Shown here in pieces: positions 20,553 through 31,570 of a DNA stretch of 64,000 nucleotides (position 1 is its first letter; the number at the start of each line of letters is the position of its first letter). This stretch comes from Conchocele bisecta. Taxonomy: Eukaryota; Mollusca; Bivalvia; Lucinida; Thyasiridae. The stretch covers positions 19,719,919 through 19,783,918 of the forward strand of contig CM055279.1 in NCBI GenBank assembly GCA_029237695.1, given 5' to 3'. Both the position numbers and the translations under genes were made by a program. The notes under the pieces are model-generated. The model did no database searches, was not told the DNA's origin, and saw nothing but the letters and a program-made list of their open reading frames with translations.

Positions 20553-23500
20553 GTGAAGGGTCACACCTCGGCTGAAAATAATCAGACAGACCCGCAGTCA
20601 AATACGGAAGGGATATGCTTAAGTACCGTACTATCTGTGTATTTCGATGGTATTGTGGGTGGAGTACATACAAAAATGCTGATAGACACCGGTTCTGTAT
20701 TTAACTTAATTAACTTTGACCACATGAAAATGGTAGAAAAGTTACAAGGTCGAAACTTTGAGGTATCCCCATTCTTAAAAGTTCTGGTTTCAGCAAACGG
20801 GGTGCCGCTGGATGTATTTGGCATGATAACGTTGGACTTTGTTATTGATGAAAGGAAGTTCTCTCATATTGTGTTGGTTGTTAAAGACTTGGCACACGAG
20901 TTTCTGTTAGGAACAGATTTTCTGAAACAGCAGGGTGTACAAATAGACTTTGGTACAATGAGTCTGAAAGTACAGCGTGGAAAAACAAAGCTACATTGTA
21001 ATCAAGGTTCAACCGCTGTATGTAGAGTTAGTGTTGCAGAGACAGTAGTTGTACCAGGAAGACATGAAATGATAGTCAGTGGAAAGATAAAAGCAAACGA
21101 TAGGGAGTTGAAGTTGGCAGATCCACACGGTTATTCAAACCAAATCCGACTTTTACAAACAAAGGCGATTTGGTGGCTGCAAGAACGGTATCTGCATCTG
21201 GTGGTGTGATTTTCCTAAGAGTCATAAACTTAGCAGAGGAAGATATTGTGTTGTATAAAAATACAAATGTAGGCAAAGTAAGCGGTATAGAGGCGGAGCA
21301 AATAGAAACACATGCAGAGTACCCATCCGGAGCGGCAGGTTGCAGCTCCGACAGGGTTTACACAGTCGGTGAAGGCCGTGCTCCCGTTGTTGAGATAGAT
21401 ACCAATCTGGGAGTCGATGAACAGCAACAGCTGACGCAATTGTTAGCAGAGTATAAGGACGTGTTTTCCCACGGACCCGGGGACCTGGGGAAAACTGATA
21501 AGATAAAGCACACAATTAATACCGGAGATGCGGTTCCAATTCGGCAACCACCTCGTCGCATACCTATGCATAAGAGACAGGAAGTAAAATGTATGATTGA
21601 CGACATGCTTGAGCATGATACAATTCGGCCATCAAACAGCCCATGGGCTTCACCAATTGTGCTAGTTAAGAAAAAGGATGGCTCCACTCGATTTTGCGTG
21701 GATTTCAGGAGGGTAAATGACGTCTCAAGAAAGGACGCATATCCAATACCAAGGATCGATGACACTTTGAATTCGTTATCTGGTGCTCAGTATTTTTCAA
21801 CCCTTGACCTTGCTAGTGGGTACTGGCAAGTTGAAGTTTAAGACCAAGATAAAGAAAAGTCGGCCTTTGATTCGTCATATGGACTATTCGACTTCAATGT
21901 CATGGCTTTTGGTTTAACTGGAGCTCCATGAACGTTCCAGCGATTGATGGAGACTGTTCTTAGGGGATTGCAATATGAAATATGCCTCGTCTATCTAGAC
22001 GACATAATTGTTTTTAGCCAGTCATTTCCCGAACACATTGCTCGGCTTCGATTGGTGTTTGAAAGGATAAAGGATGCTGGTCTTAAAATGAAACCAACAC
22101 AATGTTGTCTAGCGAGAAGAAGCGTGACCTGTTTAGGCCATGTGGTCTCGGATAAAGGTATATCTACGGATCCAGAGAAAGTGTCTGCAGTGAGTGACTG
22201 GCCGGTACCAAGAAATGTGAAGAATGTTCGACAATTTCTGGGCTTAGCATCCTATTATAGGCGATTTATCAAAAACTTTGCTAAAGTTGCGACTTCATAC
22301 TTGATACTGACGCTAGTAATGAATCAATCGGCGCTGTTCTAGCTGAAAATACAAGACGGACAGGAAAGGGTAATTTGTTATGCTAGTAGGGTCATGACGA
22401 AGGCGGAAAAAAACTACAGTGTTACAAGAAAAGAACTTCTCGCGGTTGTGACCTTTGTAACACAGTTTAGGCACTACTTACTGGGTAGGGCTTTCACTGT
22501 GAGAACAGATCACCAAGCACTGAAGTGGCAGTGGACGTTCCGTGATCCAGATGGACAAGTTGCTCGATGGCAGTCACAACTCGCAGAGTACGAAATGAAA
22601 ATAGTACACCGATCGGGTACCTCACATTCCAATGCAGATGCGATGTCCCGTAGGCCACTGCATTCAGAAACACATCTTATAGCGAGCATCAATGAACACA
22701 AGAGCATTCGTAGCAAACAATTAGAGGATAAGGAAATATCCACTATCATAGAAATACTGGAAACCAATGCAGAAAAACCGGCGACACGGGATGAATTTTC
22801 GCCAGCCTTAAAGCGTTTACTAAGTCAGTGGTGTCAGCTAAAATTGAATGATGGAATTTTATGCAGGACGTTCTATAACGATGTAGGATCTCGGAATCAG
22901 TAAATGGTTCCAAATGACATGAAAATGGAAATTATGAAGTAACTCCACGATGGTGTGGGCGGGGGACACCTGGGGGTGAAGAAAATGTCCTCAAAGATTA
23001 GGGATATATATTATTGGGTGGAGTGGCAAAATAATGTGGAATTATATTGCAAGGAATGTCTGATTTGTGAGTCAAGAAAACATCCAGGAAGAAAGCCAAG
23101 GGCACCTTTGATTTCCAATAAATCGGGTGGACCATTTGAGAAAGTGGTAATTGACGTACTTGGCCATACTGCCCAGCACCAAGCGAGGGAACAAATATAT
23201 TTTGGTAGTTTCAGAATATTTTACAAAGTGGACAGAGGCATATCTAATCCGAAACCACAAAGCACGTACAGTAGCAGGTAAACTAGTAGATGAATTTATA
23301 TGCCGTTACGGTGCTCCGTACAGTATCCACAGCGACCAGGGAAGATACTTTGAATCCCGGATTTTCAAGGAAACATGCAAGTTGTTGGGTATACAGAAGT
23401 CTCGGACAACAGCTTACCATCCACAGTCCGATGGACAAGTGCAACGGTTTAATCGGACACTGTTAGATATGTTGAGTAAACATGTAAATGAGGACCAAAA

Positions 23501-23686
23501 GAACTGAGATCTTCATATACCAAAAGTCATGTTGGCATATCGTTCTAGTGTGAATGAAACGTTAGGCTTCACACCAGCATTCCTTATGTTTGGGCGTGAA
23601 TTGCGATTGCCAGCAGATATTGTGTACGGTGAGGCCCGTGATACAGAGCAGTTTAACACCAGCTTTGCGTCAAAATTAAAAGGAAC
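20553..23686 (+). pseudogene. Ty3/Gypsy pol, 5' part (protease, RT, RNase H, integrase core), broken
   Basis: Domains in order: aspartic protease (LIDTGSVFNLINF, about 20680), reverse transcriptase (FCVDFRRVNDVSRKDAYPIP near 21700 and the YLDD site at 21992-22003), RNase H (TDHQALKW, about 22505), integrase with an HHCC finger (HDGVGGGHL, CKECLICESRK) and core residues in VIDVLGH, HSDQGRYFES and SDGQVQRFNRTL. Stops occur at 21841, 21929 and 22903, with frameshifts near 21200, 22320 and 23260. Element B interrupts the gene at 23687. Confidence 0.9.
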
Positions 23687-23876
23687 AGTAGTATATATGG
23701 AGTCAAAATGATACCACCTAACGGTGGTATCATTTTCACCCCTATATACTACCACCACCACCCCCGATAAAACACCGTTTCGTCCAATAGCACAAACTGG
23801 TCACCAACACAAAAAAACGTGACAATTGGTGTCATAATACATCACGTATTTTTCACTGCCAATTGAACATATAAAA
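23687..23876 (+). repeat. Element B left terminal inverted repeat with terminal hairpin
   Basis: Reverse complement of 38770-38954. The first 60 bases fold on themselves: AGTAGTATATATGGAGTC and AAAATGATACCACC face GGTGGTATCATTTT and CACCCCTATATACTAC across TAAC. The inner part (AAACACCGTTTCGTCCAAT, CAACACAAAAAAACGTGACA) has no match in A or C. Confidence 0.94.
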
Positions 23877-23909
23877 TTAATAGGTTATAATAAAAATATT
23901 AATAACAAA

Positions 23910-24243
23910 ATGGATAAAGTAATAGAATGGGAAGTGGAATTTTGTAATAGCCTTGTTGACGAATTTTACTATAAAATGAAAATCATTATGTAAAATAGAT
24001 TACATGAAATATCAGCGTAATTTATTACGCGCCGATAAAAGAGTTGCATTTTCAATATTTTCACGAAAATTATGTAGAAATTATAAGAGCCAAATTCGCG
24101 AAATGAGGCGACTAAATAGGATCGACAAACGACTAGTTGAAGAGAATGGAGCTAATTTTATAAACTGTTTAAAATCAACGATTCGTTTTACGGATACATT
24201 TTTCTACGAAGAAACGGAAGAAATTAGTGATTTATTTGAATGA
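23910..24243 (+). pseudogene. Small terminal gene, broken copy
   Basis: MDKVIEWEVEFCNSLVDEF matches the starts in A and C. A frameshift and stop near 23990 are followed by the shared MKYQRNLLRADKRVAFSI. The C-terminus is diverged and its last 20 bases overlap the convergent zinc-finger gene. In A and C the related gene sits at the opposite end, next to the two-helix gene. Upstream is the box CCAATTGAACATATAAA-TTAATAGGTTATA. Confidence 0.65.
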
Positions 24244-24532
24244 ATCTTCCATATGAAGAAAAATTATATTCAGAGTTTTTTCTCCTCCACATAGCTAATT
24301 TATTTCGCAGATCAGCAACTAACTCTACTAACTCTAGTCTACCACGTTCCCCCCTAGCCACAGGGCAGCGTAGTTGCTTATGTCTACAAAGAGTTTGGGC
24401 ACTAACGAACTTACAGGGGCATCTGGGGCATTGAAATTGTGGGGCGACACAAGGAAACTTTTTACGTCTCGATATATGTCTTCGTAGATAGTCTTTACAA
24501 GCAAAAGTCTTACAACAAGTAGCACACTCCAT
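24224..24532 (-). CDS. C2H2 zinc-finger protein (102 aa), intact
   Basis: Two fingers: CATCCKTFACKDYLRRHISRR and CPRCPCKFVSAQTLCRHKQL, then a Gly/Arg spacer and a short coiled coil (LELVELVADLRNKLAMWRR). It is probably a DNA-binding regulator, and its start faces PolB across a shared promoter, so it may control that promoter. This is the only undamaged copy in the window. The finger spacing is typical of C2H2 proteins; target and partners are unknown. Confidence 0.82.
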   Translation of the reverse strand: MECATCCKTFACKDYLRRHISRRKKFPCVAPQFQCPRCPCKFVSAQTLCRHKQLRCPVARGERGRLELVELVADLRNKLAMWRRKNSEYNFSSYGRFIQINH

Positions 24533-24660
24533 TTTTGTTTGGTATATATATGTATATGTTTATGTTTAATTTGACATGAAAAAACATCATGTGTAAATTA
24601 TTCATGTCCAATTGAACAGATAAATCTCATAGGTTATACAAAAGTATATTACAGACAAAT
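24533..24660. promoter_or_regulatory. Divergent promoter, degenerate inverted repeat
   Basis: Right arm TTCATGTCCAATTGAACAGA (24601-24620) continues with TAAATCTCATAGGTTATA before the PolB start at 24661. The left arm is decayed (TTTAATTTGACATGAA). TATATATATG runs precede the zinc-finger start. Confidence 0.65.
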
Positions 24661-27600
24661 ATGATAACGCCAGAACTAGAAAGTTTGAGAAGAGAAGCCG
24701 AATCTCTAGGGATTATTTATAGTAAACGGTTGAGAGTTAGGGGGTTGACAAATCTTATAAATTCCACAAAGAATGAGGCGTTTATGAAGCGGTTCACCCG
24801 CGACCACAAACGAGGAGCCTTTAATGATATATCCAAAGCGGAGGAAGTAGGTAACAGAATTCAAAAAGAAAGTATTGCGGGGTAATTAAGGGCTAGTGTA
24901 ATCAAACCTTCAAGCACAAATAATTTGTCCCAAATTAGACACACAGGTGACCCAAATAATAAGAAAAAATCTATCGTTAGCGCGATAGTGGAAAAAGGTG
25001 AAGAAATATTGGGGGCTCACGATGAAACATTGGAAAAGGTAGAAAAGGGAAGACGGGTAGTTGCATTATCCTTTCGTAAAAACATTGACATTAACGAGTC
25101 TGAACGCATGTCCGATAAAATCGCTCCGTATCTAACAACTAATTTTTATTTGAGATATTCATATTCTTACAAGCTAGAACATATGGAGGAAACTAAAAAT
25201 GGAAAACCTAAAACTATAATATTTCACAAAAATCTCGGTGGTAGCGAACCACTATCATCAATGAAAACCGTTAAAAAATGGCTGTCAGATAAGGAGCAAA
25301 CACGAATAATGTCCGATAAAATAGACAGACCGAATACAAAGTGGAAGTTTGTAAGATGGGTAGAGGTTTTTGTAAAGTTAATACAGGGTAGTAGGGTAAT
25401 ATATAGGGACTACAATCCAAAGAAGCGGCGGGAGGAGAACTTCCAGAATGGTTGAGGAATAGAAAAGGTATGTATTCTTTAGATAAGTATAATGACGACC
25501 TTTGTCTGTTCAGGTGTTTAGCTATGCACCTTGATAAAAAGATCAGACCTGACAGATGTACGGAAAAAGCGAAAGAACTTAGTAAGCAATATTTCGGTAG
25601 TAAGGCGGTTTCACCAATTCCTTTTTTCGATCTGAAAAAGGTTGAAGAGTTTTTTAAAATCGGTATAGAAGTATATCAACCCACCGAATGTGGCGTATGG
25701 TGGTTGAAAAAGGTACCAGCGCACTATGATGCGATAGGCAATAAACCAATGACAATAGACTGTTTAATAATCACGCATTCTGATAAAAAACCTTAAAAAC
25801 CTATCTAAAATTTACGCCTGCAATAATTGCAAACAGAAATTCACGAAAGCGAGTAATATGAAGAGACACGGACCAACATGTATGAGAGGTGAGACAAAAG
25901 TAATATGCGATGGTAATTATTTAGAGCGCCCGCGTTCGTCGTTCGAGAAAGCGTTCTACCAAAAAGGTTCTAACAGTTATGGCGCGATCGATTGGATGTA
26001 CTCTGTGGAAAAGCGGGAGGGAATTCACATTCACCACGAACAGTGTGGATACGGAGGTGAAAGATGGATTTTAGGCGCTCCGGTAGATGGATACTGTCCA
26101 GAAACCAATACCGTATACAATATCACGGCTGTTACTGGCACGGGTGTGAGATTCATGCAAAGCATAAAAAAGAAGAACGCGCATCCACAATGAGAAGAGA
26201 TAAACTTATTAGAAAAAGCAAAGAATTCAACCTAGTAGTTATGTGGAAATGCGAATTTCAAAGAACGGGTAAAGATATAAAGATCGGTTGCGACACTACT
26301 CTTTATCCATATCAGATAGTATACGATTTTGAGGCGTATCTCCAGCCAGAAGTTGAAACTACCGGTAATAGTTTAGTGTACGAAGCTGAGCACGTTCCGG
26401 TAAGCGTTAGTATAGGAGATAATTTATCAGGAACGGTAACTCATATTTGCGATAAAGATCCCACAAAACTTATAGAAAAATTCGCAGAAGATTTGAAAGT
26501 CAGGGGAAAAGCTATAAGAGAAGAAGTATGGTCGAGATACGAATTTAATACGGAATATTTACGCGAAAAACAAATCGCCCAGATCAAACAGTGGATAGGA
26601 TCAAGTACCGGTTATAGGTTTTAACAGCAGTAAGTACGATATAAACTTAATAAAGAAATATTTAGTAGGTGAACTGTCATCAACAAAACGAAGAAAGTAA
26701 TGGTTGGAAAAAGGGCGAGCGCGACAATATTTCTATTTACTCCGGAGTTTAGATTTCTTGATGTAATACTTTATCTAGGACCCGGTGTAAGTTACGATAG
26801 TTGGATAAAAGCCTACGACTGCAAAGGACAGAAATCTTTCTTTCCTTACGAGTGGTTCGATTCTACAGACAATCTGGATTACCCGGGACTACCGGATATA
26901 GAATTGGTATTCCAAACTATCTGGGAAAATGTTACTAGACGAAACAGAATTAAGTAAATGTCGTAGAATTTTCGAAGAAAATAATATGAAAACTTTCAGA
27001 GATTGGTTGAAATATTATAACGATTTAGATGTAGCACCGTTCCTAGAAGCTGTGGGAAAAATGTGTGAATTTTATAAACACAGGAGTGTAGATATCTTCA
27101 AAGACGCGGTAACACTACCGGGTGTGGCTATACAATATTTATTGAGAGGAACCATTAAAGAACAAAAATCTTCGAAGACGATTATACGGAGGATGCTCTA
27201 TGCGCACCGAAAGAAAGAAAACATACAAAAATGATGAAAGACGCTCTAGTTGGTGGTCCATCGATAGTATTTACGCGATATGCGGAAGCCGGTGTTTCAA
27301 ATATTAGAGTGGGTTCCAAACCTTGCGAGGCTGTTTTGGGGTACGACGCGAACGCGTTATATTTATCTACGTTAAGTAAAGAGATGCCGTGCGGAAAAGA
27401 AACTGTACATCATATAGATAACCCACATAACCCTAAACTTATTAAAAAGTTTAGTAAAGGGTTTTATCCGGAGACTGGTTTGGGTTTGCGGAGGTGGATA
27501 TAGAAGTTCCACACGACTTAAAAGATAAGTTTTCCGAAATGTCTCCACTTTTTATAAACAGAAGAAGTAGAGGTTGATGAAGTTCCCGCGCACATGTTAA

Positions 27601-28611
27601 AATATTTAACAGATACTGGCCGAAACTAGAGGAAACGGAAGAAAATTGGTGGGATCTATGTCGGCCACTAAAGTATTGCTGTACGCGCCACTGTTGAAAT
27701 GGTATTTAAAACACGGCCTAGAAATAACGGGTGTTCATCGTGTTATAGATTATATTAGTGGTAAACCCTTCGAATGGTTCGCTAAAGAAGTTACAGCCGC
27801 AAGACGAACGGGGGATGTAGAACCGAATAAGAAACCGGTGGCGGATATAATGAAATTATTAGGAAACTCGTGTTGTGGAAAAATGATAGAGGCAACGGAG
27901 AGACATTTAAATACGACATATACGCGAGACGAAAAACCTGTGTTGACAAAGCATTAAGATCCGCGTATTTTGACGATTTGATTTAAGAGATAGGAGATGC
28001 GTACGAAATATCTTCCCGAAAACCCAGGTGCGCGGTAAAGAGACCCTTCCACTGCGGAATAGCGGTTTATCAACACGCTAAATTGAGAATGTTGGAATTT
28101 TACTACGAATTTCTAGACAAATACGTAAAAAGAGAAGACTTCGAATTAATACAGATGGACACGGATAGTATGTATATAGGAGTTAGTGGAAAAACGATAG
28201 AGGAATTGATTAGACCTAACTTACTAGACGAGTTGAAAAAGAAAAAAAGAAATGGTTGGCTTGGGATAAATGGAGTAATAGAGAACCAGGACTTTTCAAA
28301 ATGGAATTTAGCGGAGATAGGGCGATAGCGTTATCTAGTAAATGTTATTTCGTAGAAAAAATTAACTCTATTAATAAAAACTCCGCGAAAGGAATGTCCA
28401 AGAGAACTAACGATTTAAATTGGGACAAATATAAACGAGTACTGAGCGAAACTACAGAAGATGGAAACACATTATAGATGTAGCCCAAAATAGAGGATTT
28501 AAAATGAAAGACGGCGTTATGAAAACGTACAGTCAACGAAAATTAGGACTCTCGGCGTACTACGATAAAAGACGCGTGTTATCGGACGGAATACATACGG
28601 AACCTCTCTAA
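24661..28611 (+). pseudogene. Family B DNA polymerase, broken
   Basis: Same domain order as the C copy, in about ten fragments. It preserves the N-terminal part lost in C (TTNFYLRYSYSYKLEHMEE, about 25140) and the full C-terminus ending DGIHTEPL at TAA 28609-28611. Motifs seen are DFEAYL, YDANALYLS, LLGNSCCGK and MDTDSMYIG. Frameshifts include positions near 25440, 25795, 26625, 26940, 27500, 27955 and 28460. Its stop overlaps the convergent integrase stop by four bases. Confidence 0.88.
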
Positions 28612-29048
28612 CGATCCGGGGGTAGCTGGGTGTCAGAAGGCACCATAAGAAGTTCTTCGCGAACAAACCCACGAGAGGGACAACCATCTAAATAGTAGAG
28701 CACGGGCTCATCGGGCTTGGTAATAGATCGATCTAGATGATATACATTGAGAGACCACACAGGATCAGTCGCGCGGCGGCTGCCACCTTCGAGCTCTCCC
28801 GGTTGATAGAGGTAGCGGACGCCAATATCTGATGGAAGCCGTTGCTCCTCTAAACCAACGGGTCGCCCGCGCGAGACGGCAGAGGGCTCGCTCGTCACCC
28901 TTTTAAACTTGATAGCATCTACAGGCTTCTTACCTATCAATCTGGTCACCTCTCCGTTCAGTGCGGAGACCACGGCGGGCAGTCTGGCCACCCACTCGGT
29001 CGATCGCGAATGAGGGTCTACAAGTTCTTTAGCGTATTGGTGCCCGAA
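28608..29048 (-). pseudogene. Integrase, C-terminal third only
   Basis: The frame matches the end of the C integrase from GHQYAKELVDPHSRSTEW to the C-terminus, but the N-terminal region and all three catalytic residues are gone. A deletion joins it at about 29047 to the coiled-coil membrane protein gene, also removing the small gene between them. The copy cannot encode an active enzyme. Confidence 0.88.
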
Positions 29049-29241
29049 CCCAGTCCAGATGTGCGGTTCGTTTTTTCGACCATGCTGCGTCTGCACTCTT
29101 GAGTTGTTCTTCGGCTAAATCGTGACGCTCGCGCTCCTCATCCGCGTCCGAGCTTTTCAGTTTAGAGAAGAAATAGTTGCTACCGCTGAAAGCCAATGCG
29201 TTTACGAGCGCACCACCTATCATTATTGCGATCGAAGCCAT
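29047..29241 (-). pseudogene. Membrane protein with central coiled coil, N-terminal half only
   Basis: It matches the first 60 or so residues of the gene at 12810 in A (MASIAIMIGGALVNALAFSG, KKRTAHLDW). The second half, including the C-terminal anchor, is lost at the deletion joint. The frame reads a few residues into integrase sequence. Confidence 0.8.
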
Positions 29242-29243
29242 TT

Positions 29244-29475
29244 TTATTTCCATATATTAACGGGTAGAATTCCAGCTTTAACTAGATAATCTCGGGTCCA
29301 AACTGCGGCGCTACATTCTAAGGTCGCGAGCCTACGTCTCTCGCATAAAGTCCAATTTGGGAGCGGACCCTCCTAAGACCCTCTTTGATAGTTGAGCATA
29401 CCCGATACTGAAACCCGATATCACCACGGCGTGATAAAGCGCATTCACTAACATTTTACCATCTTGTTCAGCCAT
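29244..29475 (-). pseudogene. Small hydrophobic protein, frameshifted copy
   Basis: DNA is closely related to the 77-codon genes at 12576 (A) and 51989 (C), but small indels, for example near 29310 and 29340, destroy the frame. Unlike A and C, two extra bases separate its stop from the next start. Confidence 0.78.
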
Positions 29476-29499
29476 TATTGCATATAAAAAGGATCGCGT

Positions 29500-29986
29500 T
29501 TAATGTTTAAATGGGGCGCATCCCTCAACGATTGTATTGGAACCGCGTCCAACAGTGTTGGGGGTTGTTTTTTTCAATTTCAGCCTCGTTGATGATCTGT
29601 TGTTGAAACGGTAAAGAGCAACATACAGGGTGCCTACAACTGACAGACCACCAACAACAACCCACGGGATCCAATCAGTTGGAGCAATCGGTTCCAAGCC
29701 AACTCCAACGGCAGTTGGTATTGGGGGAGAAACAGCTGCCACCGGGGGTTTTACCGTCTCTGTCTCCGATTGCAACGACCGTTTGGCCTCTCGAAGATCG
29801 GCGAGTATTTTATCTTGTTTAACTTTTCTAGCGGCAGCCGATGCCCCGTCCAGCTGCCTGTTTTTTTGGGTTTTTATTTTTTATATGCTGAATGTCATCC
29901 AGTGGCGGAGTAACACTCGGGTTCGATTGTGTTGGAGCAATCGGGTTCAACACCGTCACTCTCGCGGGTGCGTCTTGTGTCATCAT
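29500..29986 (-). pseudogene. Basic protein with C-terminal anchor, frameshifted copy
   Basis: The N-terminus at 29986 (MMTQDAPARVTV) and the basic KNKNPKKQAAGR patch are in one frame. After a shift near 29845 the anchor WVVVGGLSVVGTLYVALYRF and a Lys/Arg-rich tail are in another. The linker differs strongly from A, which suggests relaxed constraint on it. Confidence 0.72.
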
Positions 29987-30506
29987 TATTAGGGCTTATA
30001 GTTCGTGGACATATATGTCCAAATTGACAGTGTTTACCCGTGATCAACGCGGTTGTCAGCGGAGCTAAGTACATTCCAAACTTGTGACAAAATGAGCAGC
30101 AGGCTGTTCTAAGAGTGTGTTCTATAAAAGGTTCGGTCTCTAGATCGCCAATCAATCCCGCGGTGTCTGGTATAGGGAGAAGTATACTAACGGTGGTAGC
30201 GTAAAAATAAATAGCCGCCGATCCGATAGTTTTCGTCATCTCCGCACCTAATTTGGATTCGTATCGCGCGTACATTTTATCGACCTCCGCATCCGACATC
30301 TTATCCACCTGACAAACTGAGAGGCTCCTACCGAGATAATGCTCCGATTGTCCCCCAGCAACCAGCGCAGCCAACCGCTCACGTCGCGCCGCGTTTTCAT
30401 TTTCTTTCGGGACCGTATCGGCAGCCGTGCTGACAGGGGTTCCTACAGTTTCAGTCGGCGTGACTGTTTCTTCCATTAGCTGATCGAGAAGTTCGTCGCA
30501 GTTCAT
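29895..30506 (-). CDS. Conserved element protein, function unknown
   Basis: Homologue of 11398-12089. The frame is open from MNCDELLDQLMEE to the stop and keeps RYESKLGAEMTKTIGSAAIY and KHCQFGHICPRTISP. The low-complexity region is shorter. The open frame continues upstream to 30659 and adds the same hydrophobic segment as in A (SITVIISIWWCAWQYV), although the joining residues differ in length without breaking the frame. Confidence 0.7.
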   Translation of the reverse strand: MNCDELLDQLMEETVTPTETVGTPVSTAADTVPKENENAARRERLAALVAGGQSEHYLGRSLSVCQVDKMSDAEVDKMYARYESKLGAEMTKTIGSAAIYFYATTVSILLPIPDTAGLIGDLETEPFIEHTLRTACCSFCHKFGMYLAPLTTALITGKHCQFGHICPRTISPNNDDTRRTRESDGVEPDCSNTIEPECYSATG

Positions 30507-30629
30507 TTTTCTTAAAATTAATTTAATTATTCTTACGAGTCTCATAAGTCTAACATATTGCCAAGCGCACCACCAGATACTTATGATCACCGTTATGCTC
30601 ACAATAAAGCTAGCAGCGGAGCAACAAAT

Positions 30630-30935
30630 TCTTAGCAATTGCTCAACATTGTTAAGCATTTTCTCAGCGTTGTTAAGTATTTGTTAAGCATTGTTCAACA
30701 TTGTTCAGCAATTGCTCAGCATTTGTTCAGCATTGTTAAGCATTGTTCAGCACTTGTTAAGCATTTGTTCCGCATTGTTAAGCAATTGTTAGGCCTTGTT
30801 AAGAGTTGTTAAACATTGTTAAGCTTTGCTCAGTAATTTTAATCATTGCTCAGCATTTGTTAAGCATTTGTTCAGCATTGTTAAGCAATTGCTCAGCATT
30901 TGTTCAGCAATTGCTCAGCAGTTACTCATTAATAA
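30630..30935. repeat. Expanded short repeat array (TTGTTAAGCATTGTTCAGCA type)
   Basis: About 25-30 units of 9-13 bases follow the ATPase gene, the same array as in A and C but roughly three times longer. Variants alternate TTGTTAAGCATT, TTGTTCAGCATT and TTGCTCAGCA. The array touches the ATPase stop. Confidence 0.85.
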
Positions 30936-31570
30936 CTTTATAAGCAGTTGGGTTGATCAGTTCTTTAGCAGAAGCTTGGCTGTGCTTAGTTTCCGAAAGC
31001 ATCTGTCGAACCTCCAGGCGCTCTCGCGCGTTGGGATAACGTCGTTCTCTCGAAGACAGTCATCGAACGAGTCTCGGTACCTTGCAGTTGAAAGAGGGCG
31101 ACCCATTTCGTTTGCTCGCGCAGATCCTTTAGGACGGCGTTGTACTTCTGAGTGGAGATCCATACGCTTTGTCTCGCATGGCGGCCAGAAAATGCGAGCT
31201 CGGAGAGCATGTCCTTCTTTTTGGTCATCGCAGCCTTGGCCGAGCAATCGTCAATCACGTATAGGGTGGGCTCTCCCTGGAATATTTGATAGAAGACACG
31301 CAGCCAACCGTGAAGCCTGTCGCCGGGGTCAATAACGTATACCTCAGGGTCGGTCCATATCCAAGGGCGCCGCTGATAAGTCTCGTTGTGCCGCACAGTG
31401 GGACACAGGATCACGATGTGACGAAAGGCATCGTGGTAAGAGCCCTCGAGCAAGTCGAGGATGAAAACCGATTTTCCACATCCTGTCTGCCCACATATTA
31501 TAGCAGAGTGTGCATCTCCAATCGCGAATTGGTATTGATTTTTAGTACATCGCTGATACGTATCGGCCAT
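30922..31570 (-). pseudogene. Packaging ATPase, frameshifted copy
   Basis: Walker A is GQTGCGKS and Walker B LYVIDD; FSGRHARQSVWISTQ is intact. The N-terminus differs from A (MADTYQRC). Frameshifts near 31080 and 31020 break the C-terminal part, around the DLREQTKWVALF block. Confidence 0.85.
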
